Assembly (NCBI RefSeq): GCF_004919685.1
Contig: NZ_SMYZ01000001.1
Coordinates: forward strand, 62,001 to 126,000
Direction of reading: 5' to 3'
DNA length: 64,000 nucleotides
Source of the DNA: Mesorhizobium norvegicum
GTDB taxonomy: Bacteria; Pseudomonadota; Alphaproteobacteria; Rhizobiales; Rhizobiaceae
This document shows, piece by piece, positions 18,324 to 26,791 of the stretch. The notes under the pieces are model-generated. The model was not told where the DNA came from. It saw nothing but the letters and a program-made list of their open reading frames with translations, and did not search any database. The position numbers and the translations under genes were made by a program. The number at the start of each line of letters is the position of its first letter. Position 1 is the first letter of the stretch.

Positions 18324-18882
18324 TTGACCATCCCCAACCTGATCACCATCCCTGCGCCTTGTCCTGGTTCCGGCAGTGGTGCTGGCGATGCTGCAGGCGC
18401 GCTGGGACTGGGCCTTTGCCGGCTTCCTCATCGCCGGTATCTCGGATGGCGTCGACGGGTTCGTCGCCCGCCGCTTCAACCTGCAGTCCAGGCTCGGCGC
18501 CTATCTCGACCCGATGGCCGACAAGCTGCTGCTGGTTTCGGTGTTCGTGGTCATGGGCTTCATCGGGCAATTGCCGCTGTGGCTGGTCGTCACCATGGTG
18601 TCGCGCGATGCGCTGATCGTCTGCGCTGTTGTGTTGTCCACCGTCATGGCCCATCCGGTCGAGATGAAACCGCTGTTCGTGTCGAAGGCCAACACCGCCA
18701 TCCAGATCGTGCTGGCCGCGGTTGTGCTGGGCGAACTCGCCCTTGTCGTTCACCTCGACCCGCTGAGGCCAGCCCTCATATTGCTGTCCGGGGTCTTGAC
18801 CGTGGCTTCGGCCGCGGCCTATCTCGTGGCTTGGCTGAGGCACATGAGCGGCTATGGCGAAGGCTCCACTCCGGACACCTGA
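18324..18882 (+). CDS. CDP-alcohol phosphatidyltransferase, apparent frameshift near the start
   Basis: Integral-membrane enzyme making phosphatidylglycerol-phosphate-type lipids. The family signature DGFVARRFNLQSRLG...DPMAD is intact. The N-terminal TIPNLITI (from a TTG at 18324) lies in one frame and continues as LRLVLVPAVVLAMLQ in the next: one extra C in the CCC at 18350-18352 would explain the shift. The uninterrupted frame is 18376-18882 (168 aa), which lacks the first helix. This is a sequencing error, a recent mutation, or a start at the GTG at 18376. The end overlaps the next gene by 29 bp. Confidence 0.75.
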
Positions 18883-20056
18883 CAACGAGGCGGCGGTCAT
18901 AGAAACTGCGGCCGCTGACATCGTCGCGTCCGCAACCTTTCGCCGGCAGATATTCTTCTGGCTGGCCGGCGCTGCCTTGCTTGCGCTTTTCCTCTATGTT
19001 TTCAGTGACATCCTGCTGCCCTTCGTTGCCGGCATGGTGCTTGCCTATTTCCTCGATCCGGTCGCCGACCGGCTGGAGCGGCTCGGCCTGTCGCGCATCA
19101 TGGCGACGGTGGTCATCCTCATCACCTTTCTCGTCGTGCTGGTGCTGGCCTTCGTCATCCTCATTCCGGTGCTGGCCACGCAGATGGCGGATTTCGCAGC
19201 CAAGTTGCCGGAATATCTGACCAAGCTGCAAGGCCTGCTCACCTCCTTCGATCCGAAATGGCTGGAGCAGAAATTCGGCGTCAACGCCAATGGGCTGCGC
19301 GACGGCTTGAGCTCGGTGTTGTCGTCCGGCTTCGGCCTCATCACGACCGTCTTCACCTCGCTGTGGAGCTCCGGCGTGGCGCTGGTCTCGGTGGTCAGCC
19401 TGTTCGTGGTGACGCCGGTGGTCGCCTTCTACATGCTGCTCGACTGGGACCGCATGGTGGCGGTCATCGACAGCTGGGTGCCGCGCGACAACGTCGCGAC
19501 GGTGCGCGGCATCGCCAAGGACATCAACACCGCCACCGCCGGCTTCGTGCGCGGCCAGGGCACGCTGTGCCTGGTGCTGGGCGCAATTTATGCCACCGGG
19601 CTGACGCTGACCGGGCTGAATTTCGGCATCCTCATCGGCCTGTTCGCAGGGCTGATCTCCTTCATTCCCTATGTCGGCTCGCTGACCGGGCTGGTGCTGG
19701 CCGTCGGCGTCGCCTTCGTCCAGTTCTGGCCGGACTGGACCATGATCGTCGCCGTCGCGGTCGTGTTCTTCATCGGCCAGTTCATCGAGGGCAACATCCT
19801 GCAACCGCGGCTGGTCGGCAAAAGCGTCGGCCTGCACCCGGTATGGCTGATGTTTTCGCTGTTTGCCTTCGGCGCCCTGTTCGGCTTCGTCGGCTTGTTG
19901 ATCGCGGTGCCGGCTTCGGCTGCCGTTGCCGTGCTGGTGCGGTTTGCAATCGCCCGCTATCTCGAATCGCCGCTCTACAAGGGCCGTGGCGCGGCACCTG
20001 TGCCGCAGCTTCCGGCCGATCGCGGCGGCGGCCACCGCACGCAACCGCGTCGCTGA
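18854..20056 (+). CDS. AI-2E family transporter (PerM/YhhT-like)
   Basis: 400 aa polytopic membrane protein with paired N-terminal helices (about 35-90), a long extracytoplasmic domain (about 110-170), and a C-terminal bundle of four or five helices with the family-typical PYVGSLTGLVLAVGVAF and GQFIEGNILQPRLVG. The family exports varied solutes; quorum-signal transport is proven only for a few members. The gene starts inside the end of the phosphatidyltransferase gene. Confidence 0.88.
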   Translation: MAKAPLRTPDNEAAVIETAAADIVASATFRRQIFFWLAGAALLALFLYVFSDILLPFVAGMVLAYFLDPVADRLERLGLSRIMATVVILITFLVVLVLAFVILIPVLATQMADFAAKLPEYLTKLQGLLTSFDPKWLEQKFGVNANGLRDGLSSVLSSGFGLITTVFTSLWSSGVALVSVVSLFVVTPVVAFYMLLDWDRMVAVIDSWVPRDNVATVRGIAKDINTATAGFVRGQGTLCLVLGAIYATGLTLTGLNFGILIGLFAGLISFIPYVGSLTGLVLAVGVAFVQFWPDWTMIVAVAVVFFIGQFIEGNILQPRLVGKSVGLHPVWLMFSLFAFGALFGFVGLLIAVPASAAVAVLVRFAIARYLESPLYKGRGAAPVPQLPADRGGGHRTQPRR

Positions 20057-20057
20057 A

Positions 20058-20762
20058 GTGACTGCCCAGCCAACCGACCCGCCGCGCCAGTTGCCGCTCG
20101 ATCTCGGCCATGGCACCGGCTATTCGCGCGACGACCTCGTCGTCTCCAGCACAAACAGCCAGGCGGTGGCCCTGGTCGACCGCTGGCCTGACTGGCCTTC
20201 GCCGGTGGTGGTGCTGGCCGGTCCCGCCGGCTCCGGCAAGACACATTTGGCCTCCATATGGCGCGCGCGCGCCAGCGCGGTGGCGGTCGACGCCAGGCGC
20301 ATTGGCGACAGCATCGCCAATCTCGGCGACCGGCCGGCACTGATCGACGATATCGATGCCGGGGCGGTTGATGAACACGGCCTGTTCCATCTGATCAATG
20401 CGGTGCGGGGTGCAGGCTCGACACTGCTCCTGACGGCGCGCCGCTTCCCATCGGCCTGGGGCGTCAGGCTGCCTGATCTCGCTTCACGGCTGAAAGCGGC
20501 GGCGACAGTCGAGATCCATGAGCCCGACGATCTCCTGCTCGCCGGCGTCATCACCAAGCTGTTCGCCGACCGACAGGTCGAGGTCGAGCCGCATGTCGTG
20601 CAGTATCTCGTGCGCCGCATCGAGCGCTCACTGGCCACGGCGATGCGCGTGGTGGAGAGGCTGGATCGCACCGCGCTCGAGCGCAAGACGCCGATCACGC
20701 GCACGCTTGCCGCCGAAACTGTCAATGCCATGGATGAAGGGCAGGGCGAGTTCGAGATTTAG
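20058..20762 (+). CDS. hdaA: HdaA-type DnaA regulatory ATPase
   Basis: 234 aa. It is a AAA+ module like DnaA domain III without the DNA-binding domain IV: Walker A AGPAGSGKTHLA (about 54-65) and Walker B-like ALIDDIDAG. A clamp-binding QLPLDL motif lies near the N-terminus (about 11-16), as in Hda proteins that use the beta sliding clamp to convert DnaA-ATP to DnaA-ADP. The GTG start is one base after the permease stop. The AI-2E permease-hda order is common in Alphaproteobacteria. Confidence 0.85.
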   Translation: MTAQPTDPPRQLPLDLGHGTGYSRDDLVVSSTNSQAVALVDRWPDWPSPVVVLAGPAGSGKTHLASIWRARASAVAVDARRIGDSIANLGDRPALIDDIDAGAVDEHGLFHLINAVRGAGSTLLLTARRFPSAWGVRLPDLASRLKAAATVEIHEPDDLLLAGVITKLFADRQVEVEPHVVQYLVRRIERSLATAMRVVERLDRTALERKTPITRTLAAETVNAMDEGQGEFEI

Positions 20763-20783
20763 GCTGGTCCTGAGAGGCTAATG

Positions 20784-21065
20784 TCACAGCCACATTCTGG
20801 CAAAATGGCGGACCACCAGGTAGACGGCTGAGTGGGCGGCGATATAGCCGGCGGCGACCAGCACAAACATCCCGATACTGGCAGGCCAGGAGCGGGAGAC
20901 GATGGCGCCTGGGCCCTGCCTGACCTGTCTGCGGCTTTCCCGGTTGTTCCACATCGCCAGCGCGGCGCAGGCAATCGCCCACGTCACCATGAAGGGAACC
21001 GCTATGCCGGCATAGGCAAAGTAGGCCGGTCCGAACAGCGACACCCAAGCATCGATCCCAAGCAT
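20784..21065 (-). CDS. Small two-helix membrane protein
   Basis: 93 aa. The first hydrophobic segment is about 12-38 (FGPAYFAYAGIAVPFMVTW), then a basic cytoplasmic loop (NNRESRRQVRQG), and a second helix about 62-84. No recognised family. Convergent with hdaA, 21 bp away. Codon use matches the neighbours. Confidence 0.6.
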   Translation of the reverse strand: MLGIDAWVSLFGPAYFAYAGIAVPFMVTWAIACAALAMWNNRESRRQVRQGPGAIVSRSWPASIGMFVLVAAGYIAAHSAVYLVVRHFARMWL

Positions 21066-21210
21066 CTGAAATCCCCAGTTTGCCGAAGTTTAAGCCGGCA
21101 ATGGCGACGGAAGCGAGCTTGAAATGGTGACGGCGGGCTGGAGCGGAAGCGGCGCAAGATGACCACGCGACCGTGCCAATGGCTGTCGATACCGTGTTTC
21201 CGGGAGAGGA

Positions 21211-21287
<77 letters not shown>

Positions 21288-21411
21288 AACGGTCTGTTGC
21301 CTATTCATTTCGGTGCTGCATGGCAAGTGCAAAAACCTTGCCGCCGTGCGCATTGCGCAGTAATGACGGGCGAAGGGTGGCGATGCTGCCTTGCACAATA
21401 ACGAGGTGGCC

Positions 21412-21717
21412 ATGTCCGCGCGCATTTTCAGCCCAGCCAAAACCGCGATGCAGTCCGGCAAGGCCAAGACCGGCCACTGGGTGCTGGAATTCGACCCCGA
21501 GACGCGCAAGAAGATCGACCCGCTGATGGGCTACACCACGTCGGGCGACATGAGAAGCCAGATCAGGCTCACCTTCGATACGCGCGAAGAGGCGGTGGCC
21601 TATGCCGAAAAGGAAGGGCTCGCCTTTCGCGTCGAAGAGCCGAAAGAGACCAAGCGTCGCCAGATTTCCTATGCGGAGAATTTCCGCTATGACCGCAGGA
21701 CGCCCTGGACGCATTGA
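21412..21717 (+). CDS. ETC complex I subunit-like protein (NDUFS4 family)
   Basis: 101 aa. SARIFSPAKTAMQSGKAKT, the central WVLEFDPETRKKIDPLMGYT with GDMRSQIRLTF, and the C-terminal YAENFRYDRRTPWTH are hallmarks of the 18 kDa accessory subunit of complex I. In Alphaproteobacteria this homologue is a real accessory subunit of NADH dehydrogenase near the FeS arm. The start at 21412 follows GAGGTGGCC. It stands alone between two tRNA genes. Confidence 0.88.
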   Translation: MSARIFSPAKTAMQSGKAKTGHWVLEFDPETRKKIDPLMGYTTSGDMRSQIRLTFDTREEAVAYAEKEGLAFRVEEPKETKRRQISYAENFRYDRRTPWTH

Positions 21718-21764
21718 ACGGCGGCCAGCGCCAAAATATCCAGCCGGCCCAACGGCCGGCCAGC

Positions 21765-21841
21765 GGTCCCGTAGCTCAGCTGGATAGAGCACCGGCCTTC
21801 TAAGCCGATGGTCACAGGTTCGAATCCTGTCGGGATCGCCA
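21765..21841 (+). tRNA. tRNA-Arg (UCU)
   Basis: 77 nt; the anticodon loop CTTCTAA gives UCU, with T-loop TTCGAAT and encoded CCA. The anticodon stem CCGGC/GCCGA has a C-A mismatch at pair 27-43, and the acceptor has one G-U. Both may be tolerated. Confidence 0.95.
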
Positions 21842-21991
21842 ACAATTCCAGGGTCCATTCTGGACACATGGGTTTGAGAAAAAATCGGCGCTTTGGCTTT
21901 GCCATTCGTTGAATGGGCGCGCGACCCATGGCGGTGCCTTGGTGGTTGGCCGCGACCACGTTCCTCGTATTATTTCGTGACTCGGCCTTTC

Positions 21992-22017
21992 GGAACCTTT
22001 CCCGCGCACGGCGCGTT
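21992..22017 (+). promoter_or_regulatory. EcfG-type general stress promoter
   Basis: GGAAC (21992-21996), 17 nt, CGTT (22014-22017) matches the alphaproteobacterial EcfG consensus exactly. It lies 79 bp before the ATG of the small gene at 22096, with no other gene between. Confidence 0.6.
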
Positions 22018-22095
22018 TCGGCGCCTGTATTCGCAAAGCCTCATACAAAAATGCGGATCGGTGGGAGGCAAACACGGGTGGGGAGGAGTGTTGCA

Positions 22096-22317
22096 ATGTC
22101 GAACCGAGAAATAGGAATATCCTCGGCCCTGGATCGGCGCATCGCCGATCTCAAGGTCAGGATGCAGGACGCCCGGATCACGGAATACGAAATGAAGACC
22201 TTTCAGAAAGTGGCTTCCATCATGGGAGGCAGCGAAGGCTCCCTGCGCCTTGATGCCGACGACCTGATCGCGGCCTCCTTTGTCGTCGATGCGCTGGGTG
22301 AACCAACGCTCAACTGA
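22096..22317 (+). CDS. Small hypothetical protein, probably stress-induced
   Basis: 73 aa, acidic and soluble: MSNREIGISSALDRRIADLK, helical throughout, ending LIAASFVVDALGEPTLN. GGGAGGAG precedes the ATG. I do not recognise a family. The EcfG-type promoter upstream suggests membership of the general stress regulon. Confidence 0.6.
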   Translation: MSNREIGISSALDRRIADLKVRMQDARITEYEMKTFQKVASIMGGSEGSLRLDADDLIAASFVVDALGEPTLN

Positions 22318-22706
22318 CCGCGTGCAGTCTGGCTTCGAGCACCGCTTGCTCTGCCAGCAGCTTGGGTCCAAGCCTTCAAGCCGGGAATCAGGATGGCCGC
22401 TTTTTTCGGCGGCCGTCCTGCGGCGTCCGCGCGCGCAAACACAAGCATCTGTCGCGGGCGACCAACGGCGGTTGCCGGTGAAGCGACCGTGCCGCAAAGC
22501 CACTGACCTCCGGTGCCTGCACTCCGCGCTATCTCGTTGTTTTGACGCAATTGCCCAGGGAAAGCGCATAACGCTTTCCCTGGGAAAACCGGTTCACACC
22601 TTCCTGGAATTGCTCTCTGCCGCCCGGTATCGAATTGGAGGGAAAGTCTTATCAATTTGTTTGCGTTGGTACGTCACAGTAGCGACGGCTAACGGAGTTG
22701 AACGCG
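22318..22706. other. 389 bp intergenic region with a mosaic repeat
   Basis: No gene is apparent. The left part (22318-22535) shows nothing distinctive. The repeat at 22536-22616 with its internal hairpin occupies the centre. The promoter of the diguanylate cyclase gene should lie in 22617-22706. Confidence 0.5.
22536..22616. repeat. Rhizobial intergenic palindrome, copy with inserted hairpin
   Basis: Begins GTTTTGACGCAATT and ends TTTCCTGGAATTGCTCT, as does the copy at 55667-55721. Here the core is replaced by a perfect 13 bp hairpin (CCCAGGGAAAGCG / CGCTTTCCCTGGG, 22554-22584, loop CATAA). The outer AATT/AATT arms are also inverted. Confidence 0.8.
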
Positions 22707-23480
22707 ATGAAGCTCGATCTGTCGCCGACGAGCTGGGGCAGGGTGATCGCTGTCACCATAGTCGGTACGGCATTCTTCATTGCCGTGGCGTTCTTCGTCG
22801 ATTCCTTCAACTTCCCCTATCTTTCGCCCGAGGCGGTGTGGCGGGCGCAGATGACCGACCTGATGCTGCCTTTGGTGCTGGGCGGCACGTTTCTGTTTTT
22901 CCTCATGTGGAAGATTCGCCAGCTGGCCATCGCGCAGCGCGACCTCAGCGTCATTGCCGCGACCGACAGCCTGACCGCGGTGCTGAACCGTGGTGCCTTC
23001 TCGATGCTGGTCGAGGCCTATCTCGAGCAGACCCGCAAGCAGGAGCAGACCCGTTCGGGGGCGCTGCTGATCATCGACGCCGACCATTTCAAGTCGATCA
23101 ACGACCGCCTGGGCCATGACTGCGGCGATCAGGCGCTCAAGCTGATAGCGCAGGCGATCAAAGGGCAACTGCGTGGCGGCGATCTTGTCGGCCGCATCGG
23201 CGGCGAAGAATTCGGCGTGTTTCTTCCCGGTGTGGATCCTTCGCAATCCTGGGTGGTTGCCGAAAGCATCCGCCGGCGTATCAGGGAGATGGACTTTTCG
23301 CCCGGCGGCAGACCTTGCCCGCTTTCCGTCAGCATCGGCGGCACGAGCTTCACCGGCCCGACCACCTACGAGGAAATCTTCTCCGCCGCCGACAGACGGC
23401 TTTACACGGCCAAGTCGAACGGACGCGATCAAGTCAGCTTCGATCCGGCGGCTCTGTCCGGCGTAGCCACCATGCATTGA
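22707..23480 (+). CDS. Membrane diguanylate cyclase (GGDEF)
   Basis: 257 aa. Two N-terminal helices (about 11-32 and 52-68), a short linker, then a GGDEF domain from about 82. The active site is GGEEF (165-169), and an inhibitory I-site RGGD (156-159) lies five residues before it. It should make cyclic di-GMP with product inhibition. No EAL or PAS domain. The ATG at 22707 is preferred over a TTG three codons earlier. Confidence 0.92.
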   Translation: MKLDLSPTSWGRVIAVTIVGTAFFIAVAFFVDSFNFPYLSPEAVWRAQMTDLMLPLVLGGTFLFFLMWKIRQLAIAQRDLSVIAATDSLTAVLNRGAFSMLVEAYLEQTRKQEQTRSGALLIIDADHFKSINDRLGHDCGDQALKLIAQAIKGQLRGGDLVGRIGGEEFGVFLPGVDPSQSWVVAESIRRRIREMDFSPGGRPCPLSVSIGGTSFTGPTTYEEIFSAADRRLYTAKSNGRDQVSFDPAALSGVATMH

Positions 23481-23758
23481 CGGCAAAGACGGCCGTCGCA
23501 AGTCCAGATCGCCTTCGAAAACAGGCTCATTCGTTCGATCTGGCTTCGCCGTGCTCGGCTTATCCTGCGAACAGATCGACGCGTTCTCCCCAGCGGCGCT
23601 CGGCTTTAATTCGGCTTGCAAGGCGCTTTGAGGTTGTCGGAAATGGCAATTGGTTGTTCGGACATGGAATATCTGGCATCCTATACTTTTGGGAAAATTC
23701 CATGAGACGCGCCGATATGAGGAAGCGCCCTTCATCGCGGCGCTGATAGGTTTTTGAA

Positions 23759-24343
23759 ATGTCTAGATTGACTGGATGGCTGCGAGGAACGACGGCCTTT
23801 CGCCATCGGCATAGACTCCCTCCCGGCGTCACTATTGGGCGCCATACCTACGGGGTGACCAAGAAGAGCGTTTCTTCCGCGTCTGAGGTTGCGCCCGTGA
23901 GGGTCGGCGCATTTTGCTCGATCGCTGGCGAGGTCTGCTTTATGCCCACAGGGCACCACCCTACCAGTTCAGCTACGAGCTTCCCAATCCATTGGATCTT
24001 GATAAAAACTGCCAATCCTGAAGAAAATGGTGGCAAGCCACTTGGCGTCGATATTGGGAACGATGTCTGGATCGGGCGCGGGGCAACCATCATGCCGGGC
24101 GTGAGTGTTGGCCACGGCGCAATCATTGGTACCGGGGCCGTTGTCACGCGGGATGTCCAACCCTATGCGGTGGTCGGCGGCGTCCCAGCCAGGCTTATCC
24201 GGTATCGCTTCCCGGCGGAGACCATCGCAAAATTGCTGGCAATCCGTTGGTGGGATTGGGATGATGAAAAGATCAAGAGAGAGGCTGGCTCGCTAACCGG
24301 ACCAATCGAACCGTTTATCGATAAGCACTTTGCCGAGCTATGA
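23759..24343 (+). CDS. CatB-like left-handed beta-helix acetyltransferase
   Basis: 194 aa hexapeptide-repeat O-acetyltransferase. Helix turns run through VTIGRHTYG, GAFCSIAGEV, IGNDVWIGRGATIMPGVSVGH and GAIIGTGAVVTRDVQPYAVV, ending GVPARLIRYRF, the family close. Xenobiotic and sugar acetyltransferases share this form; the glycosyltransferase 21 bp downstream points to polysaccharide modification. The first part is lower in G+C than the surroundings, possibly acquired. Confidence 0.85.
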   Translation: MSRLTGWLRGTTAFRHRHRLPPGVTIGRHTYGVTKKSVSSASEVAPVRVGAFCSIAGEVCFMPTGHHPTSSATSFPIHWILIKTANPEENGGKPLGVDIGNDVWIGRGATIMPGVSVGHGAIIGTGAVVTRDVQPYAVVGGVPARLIRYRFPAETIAKLLAIRWWDWDDEKIKREAGSLTGPIEPFIDKHFAEL

Positions 24344-24364
24344 GCAAAGGCACGTCATGCGTCG

Positions 24365-25345
24365 ATGCGGGTTAGGACTATGATCCATCTTTTCAATGGC
24401 TTTCAGACCCCCTTTGGCGGCAGTGACCTCGAAGCCCTGGAACTATACCGGCTGTTGAGCGCAGACGCGGAGGTACGTCTCTGGGCAACCTCCTCCAGGG
24501 TGTCCGGCGAGCTGATGCGACACTCTCCAATTCGCCGCATCTCGCCGCTGAAGAGGAACGTGCCGGACGGCGGCACCTACGTCTTCCTTGGCGCGCATTG
24601 GCGCAACAAGGTGTGGCCCTATCTGACCCCACGACCGCGCCGGCTGATCTATGTCTTCAACACGTTTCATCCGAAAGTCGTCGCGCTGACGACGCGCATG
24701 CCACGTATGCTGGGCTGGCCCGCCGCCGAACTGGTGCTGATTTCCGACTTTCAACGGCGCATGCTGCAAATCGACGGTGTAGTGCATCCGTCGCCGATCG
24801 AGATCGGACGTTTTTCACCACGGCTGACCAGGCCGGATGGTCCGTTCACGGTGGGCCGGCTGAGCGGCGACAGGCCGGACAAGCATCATGCCGACGATGC
24901 GCCGCTCTATGAGGCATTGCTGGCGGATGGCACCGCGGTGCGGATTCAGGGCGGGATGCCGCTCAAGGACAGGCTCAGGCCGCATTCGCAGCTCGAACTC
25001 ATTCCGCAAGGCCGGTTTGCGGCTGAAGAGTTCCTGCGAATGCTCGACGTGTTCTATTATCGCACCGGTTCGCATGTGGTGGAGACGTTCGGCCGCGTGG
25101 TGTTCGAAGCGATGGCCTGTGGTTTGCCTGTTGTCTGTCATTCGCATGGAGGCTATGCCGACCATATCCGGCATGGCGAAAACGGTTTTCTGTTCGAGAC
25201 GACACAACAAGCGGCGCGGATCCTGGCCGATCTCAAAGCCGATCCGGAGTTGCGGGCAACAGTGGGTCGCGAGGCGCGTCGGACCGTTGAGCAGCTGTTC
25301 TCCTCGCAGGCACTGCGACAACGGCTGGATTTCTATCTGAGTTAG
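24365..25345 (+). CDS. Glycosyltransferase, GT-B fold (GT4-like)
   Basis: 326 aa. The C-terminal nucleotide-sugar site reads FEAMACGLPVVCHSHGGYAD, followed by HGENGFLFET, the standard GT4 pattern; the N-terminal half is less typical. The start at 24365 or 24380 is possible; neither has a strong ribosome site. Likely transfers a sugar for surface polysaccharide, paired with the upstream acetyltransferase. Confidence 0.8.
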   Translation: MRVRTMIHLFNGFQTPFGGSDLEALELYRLLSADAEVRLWATSSRVSGELMRHSPIRRISPLKRNVPDGGTYVFLGAHWRNKVWPYLTPRPRRLIYVFNTFHPKVVALTTRMPRMLGWPAAELVLISDFQRRMLQIDGVVHPSPIEIGRFSPRLTRPDGPFTVGRLSGDRPDKHHADDAPLYEALLADGTAVRIQGGMPLKDRLRPHSQLELIPQGRFAAEEFLRMLDVFYYRTGSHVVETFGRVVFEAMACGLPVVCHSHGGYADHIRHGENGFLFETTQQAARILADLKADPELRATVGREARRTVEQLFSSQALRQRLDFYLS

Positions 25346-25502
25346 CGGCACGTCATCCGCTGGCCTTCGCGGATGCCCTCGGTGCAACAACGTGCCCGCT
25401 GTGTTTGTCATCGATCTCGACATCGCGCTAAAGCCGGCATGCAAACGAACCATCGGGGCGGACAGGCAGCGGCGCGCCACAGATTGAGCAGGACTTCTTC
25501 GC

Positions 25503-26729
25503 ATGACATTGATGGGCGCGGCGGCACTGCTGATCCTGGTCCTGACCTACGCCGGTGTCGCCATCGGCCGCATCCCCGGCCTGCGCCTCGACCGGGCAGG
25601 GATCGCACTGCTAGGCGGCGCCGCGATGATCGCCATCGGCGCGCTCAGCATGGAGGACGCCTACCGGGCGATCAATTTCGACACCATCACGCTTCTGCTC
25701 GGCATGATGATCGTGGTGGCGCATCTGAAAGTGTCAGGCGCCTTTCGCGGCCTTGGCGCCATCGCCATCGAGCACGCGCACGCGCCCTTCATGCTTCTGG
25801 TGATGGTGACGCTGCTGACCGGCGTGCTGTCGGCCTTCCTGGTCAACGACGCCATCTGCCTTGTCATGGCGCCGATCGTCGTCCACGTCACCCGCATCAT
25901 CAAGCGCAACCCGATCCCCTACCTGATCGCCACCGCCACCGCGTCGAATTGCGGCAGCGTCGCCACCATCACCGGCAATCCGCAAAACATGGTCATCGGC
26001 GCGCTGTCGGGCATTTCCTATCCGGCCTTTTCGGCAGCGCTCGCTCCGGTCGCTCTGTTCGGCCTCGTCGCGGTCGTTGTCATCATCCGCGTCGTCTACC
26101 GGGCTGAATTCGCCCGCACGGTCCAACTGACGCCCGAGGTCTCGCGTGGCCGCATGCACAAGGGGCAGGTGCTGAAGGCGGTGGTGGTTTGCATCGGACT
26201 GGCAATCGCCTTCTTCGCCGGCGTGCCCGTCGCCAAGGCCGCGCTCATCGGCGGCGCCATCCTCTTGCTCACCCGCGCCATCAAGCCGGAACGCATCTAC
26301 CGCGAGATCGACGGTCCGCTGCTGTTCATGTTCGCCGGTCTGTTCGTGGTCGTCGCCGGCGCCGAAAAGACGCTTCTCACGCCCGACATGATCGCCTCGG
26401 CAAAGAACCTCGGGCTGGACGATGTCTGGCGGCTGTCCGGCTTCACCGCGGTGCTCTCCAACATCATGAGCAATGTCCCGGCCGTACTGGCGCTGCGGCC
26501 CTTCATACCCGGCCTTGAAAACCCCGAGCGCGCCTGGCTGGCCGTCGCCATGAGCTCGACGCTGGCCGGCAATTTCACGCTGCTGGGTTCGGTCGCCAAC
26601 CTGATCGTTGCCGAACAGGCACGGGCCGCCGGCACGCCACTGTCATTCGGCGCCTTCTTCAAGGTCGGCTTGCCGCTGACGCTGATAACGCTGGCGGCCG
26701 GCACGGCATGGCTGGCGTTTGGGTTCTAA
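25503..26729 (+). CDS. SLC13/ArsB-type anion permease
   Basis: 408 aa, about 11 membrane helices. ...FLVNDAICLVMAPIV and NCGSVATITGNPQNMVIG match the duplicated hairpin motifs of the CitM/ArsB/DASS ion transporter superfamily (the second copy is NFTLLGSVANLIVAE). Likely a Na+- or H+-coupled carboxylate or anion transporter; the substrate is not readable. It stands alone. Confidence 0.82.
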   Translation: MTLMGAAALLILVLTYAGVAIGRIPGLRLDRAGIALLGGAAMIAIGALSMEDAYRAINFDTITLLLGMMIVVAHLKVSGAFRGLGAIAIEHAHAPFMLLVMVTLLTGVLSAFLVNDAICLVMAPIVVHVTRIIKRNPIPYLIATATASNCGSVATITGNPQNMVIGALSGISYPAFSAALAPVALFGLVAVVVIIRVVYRAEFARTVQLTPEVSRGRMHKGQVLKAVVVCIGLAIAFFAGVPVAKAALIGGAILLLTRAIKPERIYREIDGPLLFMFAGLFVVVAGAEKTLLTPDMIASAKNLGLDDVWRLSGFTAVLSNIMSNVPAVLALRPFIPGLENPERAWLAVAMSSTLAGNFTLLGSVANLIVAEQARAAGTPLSFGAFFKVGLPLTLITLAAGTAWLAFGF

Positions 26730-26791
26730 CGCATGTCACCCAAAAGTGGCCCCGGTTTTGGGGCAACGACATGCATAAAAACCAAAGACCT

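Noticed and set aside
21765..21841. tRNA-Arg as an integration site
   Set aside because: No duplicated 3' segment and no integrase in the window.
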